From the NCBI GenBank assembly GCA_038120765.1, contig JAYOMI010000115.1:1-10953 (forward strand): a stretch of 10,953 bases of DNA. The letters run 5' to 3'. This document shows, piece after piece, positions 6,623 to 10,953 of this stretch. This stretch comes from CAXBCP01 sp038120765. GTDB lineage: Bacteria; Pseudomonadota; Alphaproteobacteria; MPNO01; UBA830. Position 1 is the first letter of the stretch. Each line of letters begins with the position of its first letter. The notes below the pieces were generated by a model that had not been told where the DNA came from, ran no database searches, and saw only the letters and a program-made list of their open reading frames with translations. A program made the position numbers and the translations under genes.

Positions 6623-8254
6623 CTAGTCGTCTTCGTCCTTCAGCGTGCGCACTTCGGTATTCATGTTGAGGTCGCTGCGGCGGCGCTGGGCGATGATCTC
6701 GCCTGTCTTGAAGTAATCGCTCTCGACGGCGCGCTTCGCCATCACGTCGAATTCCTCTTCCCACTCGCCGAGGGAATAGCCGTGCCATGGCACCTGGGGT
6801 TTGAGTTCCGGCAGACCGAGTTCTTCCCAGATTTCCTTGGCTGCGAGCATGAATTCCTTTTTTGGCAGCGAAATCGGCGGGAAATCCTCTTTCAGGGTCG
6901 CGTCGAACAGGACGGAGGCGTCTTCGCCGCCTGCCCGGCCGCTACGCGGCCCGTGACCGGAATCCCGGTGTTTCAGGATTTCAACATCCAGCGCGGGATT
7001 GGCGCGATAAGCCATGGCCCAGAAAACCGCATCGGCGTTATCCGGATCGATATCGTCATTGACCGCGATCACGTACTTGCCTGCCGCCCGGTGGAGGGAT
7101 GCCGCGCCATACATCGCACGCCAGATTTCGGTGGAGNNNNNNNNNNCGATGATCAGCTTGCGGATGTTGGTCAGCGGCTCATGCATCGAGACCCTGATCA
7201 CGCCCTTGATGCCGAGATGATCCCGCAGATGTTCGGTAAACATCGGCTCATAGGCGACGCGCTTGATGACCGACGATTCGGACGGCGTCACCTGGCTGAT
7301 TATCGACGTGAGTATGGCGTCCTTCTTCCGCGTGATGCAGGTGACGTCCATAAACGCATTGTATTCCTGCAGGTTCACATGGCCGTGGGATTCGCCGAAA
7401 GGCGCTTCGGGCTCCAGGAATTCGGTGCTGATATAGCCCTCGATGACGATTTCGGCCTCCGCCGGAACCATCAGGTCGACCGTTTTGGCTTTCACGATAT
7501 TGATGGGCGAGCCGGCAAGTGCGCCGGCGACGCGGAACTCGTCGGTATCTTCCGGCAACTTGATCGCCGAGGTGAACGTGACCGAGGGCGGTGCGCCGAG
7601 CACGACAGCCGCCGGCATGGGCTGACCGAGCTTCTTGTACTTTTCCCAGTGAATGTAAATACCCGGGCGCAGTTCAAGCGACGGGTTCATGCCCATGCGC
7701 TTCTGGCCCTTGATCTGGCCACGGTAGTTGCCCATGTTCTGGACACCGGTGTCCGGGTCCTTGGTGATATACTGCGACAGCGTCGTATAAGGCGCGTTGT
7801 CCCAGCCGGGCGTCGAGATCGGCACGGGGATGCCGTCCAGCCCCTGCCCGTCTTTGTCCAGATCATCGCCCTGCCAGACAATTTCCTGACACGGCGCGTC
7901 GGTTACTTCCACAGGGTCGATCGGGTTCGCAGTGGCATTTTTCCACGTGGACTCGATTTCATCGAGTTCGCACCCGATGCCGGTGCGATAGATGTCGCGG
8001 CTCGCGGCGAGGACGCCCACGGCAACCGGAATATCGAATTTCCGTCCCTTTGAATCGACAACGTTGGTGAACAGGAACGCCTTGCGATCCTTCTCCTCTA
8101 TCCCGCCGCGGAACTGCCAGCGCACCAGCGGGTGCATCTCCGTGTCCTTGTTGATCTCGCGGTCCACCCTGACCAGCAACCCGCGTTTATCGAGTTCTTC
8201 GAGGTGATCGTGCAGGTCGGGATAGCTACGCGGCGAGTTTTTGTCGTCGGTCAT
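6623..8254 (-). CDS. UbiD-family decarboxylase, paralogue 1 (contains assembly gap)
   Basis: A UbiD-like enzyme of about 543 residues as assembled, starting at ATG 8254 and ending at TAG 6625-6623. The start is chosen because AAGGAAG lies five bases upstream. An in-frame ATG at 8296 would add 14 residues without a comparable site. Key residues are NMGNYR (Asn173, Arg178), His202, EIVIEG (268-273) and EAPFGE (Glu283, Glu288), so the prFMN active site looks intact. An N run interrupts codons 370-373. Both paralogues have eight residues where this copy shows four unknowns, so about four codons appear to be missing from the assembly. The tail ends in AQRRR...NTEVR and a short acidic end. The gene follows paralogue 2 by 54 bases and precedes a ThDP enzyme by 137 bases. 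Its role is (de)carboxylation of an aromatic or unsaturated acid; the substrate is unknown. Confidence 0.93.
   Translation of the reverse strand: MTDDKNSPRSYPDLHDHLEELDKRGLLVRVDREINKDTEMHPLVRWQFRGGIEEKDRKAFLFTNVVDSKGRKFDIPVAVGVLAASRDIYRTGIGCELDEIESTWKNATANPIDPVEVTDAPCQEIVWQGDDLDKDGQGLDGIPVPISTPGWDNAPYTTLSQYITKDPDTGVQNMGNYRGQIKGQKRMGMNPSLELRPGIYIHWEKYKKLGQPMPAAVVLGAPPSVTFTSAIKLPEDTDEFRVAGALAGSPINIVKAKTVDLMVPAEAEIVIEGYISTEFLEPEAPFGESHGHVNLQEYNAFMDVTCITRKKDAILTSIISQVTPSESSVIKRVAYEPMFTEHLRDHLGIKGVIRVSMHEPLTNIRKLIIXXXXSTEIWRAMYGAASLHRAAGKYVIAVNDDIDPDNADAVFWAMAYRANPALDVEILKHRDSGHGPRSGRAGGEDASVLFDATLKEDFPPISLPKKEFMLAAKEIWEELGLPELKPQVPWHGYSLGEWEEEFDVMAKRAVESDYFKTGEIIAQRRRSDLNMNTEVRTLKDEDD
7137..7146. 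other. Assembly gap (10 N) inside UbiD paralogue 1
   Basis: Ten undetermined bases fall just after the LII segment and before STEIW. The frame continues across the gap. The two neighbouring paralogues have four more residues at this spot, so the true stretch is probably near 22 bases. Confidence 0.97.
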
Positions 8255-8259
8255 TCTTT

Positions 8260-8266
8260 CTTCCTT
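8260..8266 (-). promoter_or_regulatory. Ribosome binding site that fixes the start of UbiD paralogue 1
   Basis: AAGGAAG on the minus strand ends five bases before ATG 8254. It supports the shorter protein over the in-frame ATG at 8296. Confidence 0.7.
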
Positions 8267-8267
8267 T

Positions 8268-8280
8268 TCCCCGGCGGGGA
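8268..8280 (-). other. Short GC hairpin next to the ribosome binding site of UbiD paralogue 1
   Basis: TCCCC (8268-8272) and GGGGA (8276-8280) are perfect inverted arms with a three-base loop. In the minus-strand transcript this stem ends one base before the AAGGAAG site. It could affect translation or mRNA stability between the two ubiD-like genes. It is short and could be chance in GC-rich DNA. Confidence 0.3.
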
Positions 8281-8308
8281 GAGCTTCTGTGTCCACTGCA
8301 GGGACGCG

Positions 8309-10030
8309 TTACTTGTCTTTGTCCTTGATCTGGGACGCATCTTCAAGCTTGTCCCATGTCAGGCTTTCATCGACCTCGTCCCCGGCACCGGGGTTGCCCA
8401 TGTTGAGAGTACGTACCTCGGTATTGATATCCACGTCGCCGCGGCGGCGCTGGGCGATGATCTGACCCGTGGTCCAGTACTCGCTTTTCATCGCACGGCG
8501 CGCCATCGCTTCGAGGCCGGTATTCCATTCGCCGAGATCATAGCCGAACCAGGGCGCCTTCGGCTTCAGCTTCGGCAAACCGAGTTCCTCCCAGATTTTC
8601 TTCGCTTTCTCCATGAATTCGCGCTTGGGCAGCGAAACGGGCGGAAAGGTCTCCTTCAGGGTCGCGTCGATCAGCACGGCACTGTCCTCGGAATCGAGCA
8701 GCGACCGCGGCCCGTGCCCTTCATGCTTGTGCTTGAGAATTTCGACGTCGTTATGGGGCTTGCAACGATACGACATCGCCCAGAACACGGCATCCGTGTC
8801 GTCCGGATCGATATCCTCGTTGACCGCAATGATCCACTTGCCTTCCGCCTGGCGCAGCGAGGCGACGCCGTACATCGCCCGCCAGATTTCGGTGCGCGGG
8901 ATATTACGGTCGACAACGACAATGATCAGCTTGTGCAGCGATGTCAGCGGCTCATGCGTCGAGACATGCTTCACGCCCTTGATACCCAGATGGTCGCGCA
9001 GGTGTTCGATCTGGCGCGCTTCGTAGGCGGGACGCTTGATCGTGCTCGATTCGGAAGGCGTCACCTGGCTGATCCACGACGTCATCACCGCTTTTTTCCG
9101 CCGTGTGATCGCGGTGATATCGAGATAGGCGTTATATTCCTGCAGGTTCACATGGCCGTGGGATTCGCCGAACGGCGCCTCCGGCTCGAGCAGTTCGGTT
9201 GACACGAAGCCTTCGATGACGATCTCGGATTCCGCCGGCACGATCAGATCGACGGTCTTGCACTTCGTAACATTCAGCGGAGACCCGGCAAGACCGCCGG
9301 ACACCGCCAGTTCATCGAGCGATTCCGGCACCTTCTGCACGGACGTGAACGACACCACCGGCGGCGCGCCGATCACCACAGCGACCGGCATCGGCTTGCC
9401 GAGCTTTTTCCATTCCATCCAGTGCATGTATCCGCCGGTACGCAGCTCAACGGAGGGATTCATCCCGAGGCGGTTCGGCGCTTTCACCATGCCGCGATAG
9501 TTACCAGCGTTCTGAACGCCGGTATGCGGATCCTTGGTGATAAAATGCGAAGACGAAAAATACGGCGCGTTGTCCCATCCCGGAGACGAGATCGGCACCG
9601 GAATCGCGTCCAGACCGTTGCCGTTCAGCAGGTCTTCCCCTTCGAACACGATATCGTGGCAAGGCGCATCGGCGCTGTCTATCAGGTTGGGTTCGATCGG
9701 ATTGTTGATCGCGTTGATCCATGTCTGCTTTAGGTCTTTCAGATCACATCGCATACCAAGCTGGTAGATCTGCTGGTTGCCGGCAAGACCGCCGACCAGC
9801 ACCGGGATATCGTATTTGCGTCCCTTGGAATCGGTGATGTTGGTGAACAGAAACGCCTTGCGGTCTTCCTCGTCGATACCGCCGCGGAACTGCCAGCGCA
9901 CCAGCGGGTGCATTTCAGTATCCTTGTTGATCTCCCGGTCGATTTCAACCAGCAGACCTTTCGCCCGCAGTTCCTCGATGTGCTCGTGCAGGTCCGTATA
10001 TCCGCGCTGCTCCAAGGTCGTTTCCACCAT
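8309..10030 (-). CDS. UbiD-family decarboxylase, paralogue 2 (complete)
   Basis: A complete UbiD-like protein of 573 residues with an ATG start at 10030 and TAA at 8311-8309. A TTG two codons upstream is also in frame, but AAGGGA sits six bases before the ATG, which favours the ATG. Visible family hallmarks are NAGNYR (Asn174, Arg179; Fdc1 Asn168/Arg173), His203 in a YMHW context, the EIVIEG strand, and EAPFGE with Glu284 and Glu289 (Fdc1 Glu277/Glu282). All residues expected for prFMN binding and acid-base catalysis are therefore present. It is longer than E. coli UbiD (about 500 residues), partly through an acidic, polar C-terminal tail after the shared AQRRR...NTEVR motif. By eye it is about two-thirds identical to paralogue 1. 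It is likely cytoplasmic and may form a homo- or hetero-oligomer with its neighbours. The substrate cannot be read from the sequence. Confidence 0.95.
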   Translation of the reverse strand: MVETTLEQRGYTDLHEHIEELRAKGLLVEIDREINKDTEMHPLVRWQFRGGIDEEDRKAFLFTNITDSKGRKYDIPVLVGGLAGNQQIYQLGMRCDLKDLKQTWINAINNPIEPNLIDSADAPCHDIVFEGEDLLNGNGLDAIPVPISSPGWDNAPYFSSSHFITKDPHTGVQNAGNYRGMVKAPNRLGMNPSVELRTGGYMHWMEWKKLGKPMPVAVVIGAPPVVSFTSVQKVPESLDELAVSGGLAGSPLNVTKCKTVDLIVPAESEIVIEGFVSTELLEPEAPFGESHGHVNLQEYNAYLDITAITRRKKAVMTSWISQVTPSESSTIKRPAYEARQIEHLRDHLGIKGVKHVSTHEPLTSLHKLIIVVVDRNIPRTEIWRAMYGVASLRQAEGKWIIAVNEDIDPDDTDAVFWAMSYRCKPHNDVEILKHKHEGHGPRSLLDSEDSAVLIDATLKETFPPVSLPKREFMEKAKKIWEELGLPKLKPKAPWFGYDLGEWNTGLEAMARRAMKSEYWTTGQIIAQRRRGDVDINTEVRTLNMGNPGAGDEVDESLTWDKLEDASQIKDKDK

Positions 10031-10036
10031 CTCCAA

Positions 10037-10042
10037 TCCCTT
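10037..10042 (-). promoter_or_regulatory. Ribosome binding site that fixes the start of UbiD paralogue 2
   Basis: AAGGGA lies six bases before ATG 10030 and directly abuts the alternative TTG at 10036. Spacing therefore supports the ATG. The site lies in the 14-base gap after the stop of paralogue 3. Confidence 0.6.
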
Positions 10043-10044
10043 TA

Positions 10045-10953
10045 CTAGTTCTGATCCGTGTCCCAGTCCGGTACGGACCGGACATGGGTGTTCGGTTTGA
10101 TTCCTGCCCTGCGACGCTGCGCGCTGCGCTTGCCGTTTTCAAGATACTCGCCGGCCGCTGCTTTTTCGGCGAGACGGTCCCATTCGTCGGTCCAGTCGCC
10201 CAGCGTATAGCCGTGCCAGGGCGCTTCAGGATTTAGGGGCGGCAGGCCCAGTTCCTCCCACAGTTCCTTTGCACGTTCCATGTATTCCCGCTTCGGCAAG
10301 GCCAATGGCGGCATTTCCCGCTTGAGCGTGGCATCGATCAGGAGCGTCGAATCCTCCGGCCGGGTGCCGTCCGCGCCTTTCGGACCATGCCCCGCATCCC
10401 GGTGCCGCAAAATCTCGATATCCTTGTCCGGGTCCGCACGGTAGCCAAGCGACCAGAACACCGCGTCGCCGTTATCCGGATCGATATCCTCATTCACCGC
10501 GATCACGTATTTGCCGCAATCGGCCCGCAGCGACGTCGCGCCGTACAGCGCTCTCCAGACTTCCGTACGCGGCGTGCCGGGCGCCATCTGCAAAAAGATC
10601 ACACGCCGGATATTGGTCAGCGGCTCATGCATGAAGACCCGCCTGATCCCTTTGACGCCGAGGTGGTCCCGGATGTGGGACAGGAACATCGGCTCATATG
10701 CCACGCGTTTGATAACGGACGATTCAGACGGCGTGACCTGGCTGATGATGGATGACAGGACAGCATCGGTTTTGCGCGTGATCGCCGTGACCTCGAAGAT
10801 CATGTTGTAGTCTTCGAGCGATATATGGCCGTGGGATTCGCCGAAAGGCGCTTCAGGCTCCAGGTATTCGGTATCGATCAGTCCCTCGATGATGATTTCC
10901 GAATCCGCGGGCACCATCAGATCCAGCCCTGTGCATTTCACCGTCCGGATCGG
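10045..10953 (-). CDS. UbiD-family decarboxylase, paralogue 3 (5' end beyond window)
   Basis: This is the C-terminal 302 residues of a UbiD-type (de)carboxylase, ending at TAG 10047-10045. The reading frame is open through base 10953 and the first visible residues align with the middle of the two downstream paralogues, so the true start lies outside the window. The GTG at 10941 is internal. The catalytic segment is present: an EIIIEG motif, then EAPFGE, whose two glutamates five apart match Glu277 and Glu282 of Aspergillus Fdc1. The NxGxYR metal/prFMN segment is not in the window. By family, the enzyme uses prenylated FMN to decarboxylate (or carboxylate) aromatic or alpha,beta-unsaturated acids. 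Only 14 bases separate its stop from the next paralogue, so the two are almost certainly co-transcribed. The tail keeps the AQRRR...NTxVR pattern shared by all three copies. The substrate is unknown. Confidence 0.93.
   Translation of the reverse strand, partial: PIRTVKCTGLDLMVPADSEIIIEGLIDTEYLEPEAPFGESHGHISLEDYNMIFEVTAITRKTDAVLSSIISQVTPSESSVIKRVAYEPMFLSHIRDHLGVKGIRRVFMHEPLTNIRRVIFLQMAPGTPRTEVWRALYGATSLRADCGKYVIAVNEDIDPDNGDAVFWSLGYRADPDKDIEILRHRDAGHGPKGADGTRPEDSTLLIDATLKREMPPLALPKREYMERAKELWEELGLPPLNPEAPWHGYTLGDWTDEWDRLAEKAAAGEYLENGKRSAQRRRAGIKPNTHVRSVPDWDTDQN

Noticed and set aside
4914..6626. 570-residue open frame on the plus strand opposite ThDP enzyme A
   Set aside because: It mirrors a clear enzyme gene, is rich in Arg, His and Asp with no family motifs, and has no credible ribosome site. 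It is a by-product of codon bias in GC-rich DNA.
8255..8296. 14-residue N-terminal extension of UbiD paralogue 1
   Set aside because: No useful ribosome site precedes 8296, while AAGGAAG sits at the right distance from ATG 8254. With the shorter start the N-terminus also lines up residue for residue with paralogue 2.
7376..10845. A stretch of about 20 identical bases found three times (near 7379, 9152 and 10825)
   Set aside because: It encodes the catalytic PFGESHGH loop of the three UbiD paralogues. This is conserved coding sequence, not a mobile or regulatory repeat.
1..10953. tRNA, rRNA, CRISPR array, insertion sequence or phage genes
   Set aside because: I looked on both strands and saw no cloverleaf, regular direct repeats, transposase motifs or terminal inverted repeats that would support any of these.

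Overview
All convincing genes in this window lie on the minus strand, so transcription runs from base 10953 down to base 1. Base composition looks moderately GC-rich, Shine-Dalgarno sites are clear and spacing is tight. The protein families and codon use fit a proteobacterium, most likely an alphaproteobacterium. That placement is an inference, because no rRNA or marker gene is present. Two runs of N (427-437 and 7137-7146) mark assembly gaps and damage two genes.

Layout in transcription order. Block 1 (10953-6623) holds three tandem UbiD-family decarboxylase paralogues. The first is cut by the right edge, the second is complete, and the third carries an N gap. Block 2 (6622-6486) is a 137-base spacer with hairpins and an extended -10 promoter candidate overlapping a small inverted repeat. 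It leads into a thiamine-diphosphate (ThDP) enzyme at 6485-4767. Block 3 (4766-4565) is a 202-base spacer with two hairpins and a weak promoter candidate. It precedes a tight operon: an FMN-dependent alpha-hydroxy-acid oxidase/dehydrogenase (GTG start, 4564-3485), a second ThDP enzyme (3480-1666), an ABC transporter ATPase (1650-844) and a periplasmic substrate-binding protein (774 to beyond base 1, split by the other N gap).

How they may work together. The hydroxy-acid dehydrogenase next to benzoylformate-decarboxylase-like ThDP enzymes matches the logic of the mandelate pathway (2-hydroxy acid to 2-keto acid to aldehyde plus CO2). Both ThDP enzymes keep a histidine at the position of benzoylformate decarboxylase His70. 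The UbiD paralogues would remove (or add) CO2 on an aromatic or alpha,beta-unsaturated acid using prenylated FMN. The SsuB/TauB-type importer would bring in a small organic acid. The combination of three UbiD enzymes, two ThDP decarboxylase-like enzymes, one hydroxy-acid dehydrogenase and an importer is not a pathway I can name, and is the main item of interest. No UbiX (prFMN synthase), aldehyde dehydrogenase, CoA ligase, regulator or transporter permease is visible. They may lie outside the window.
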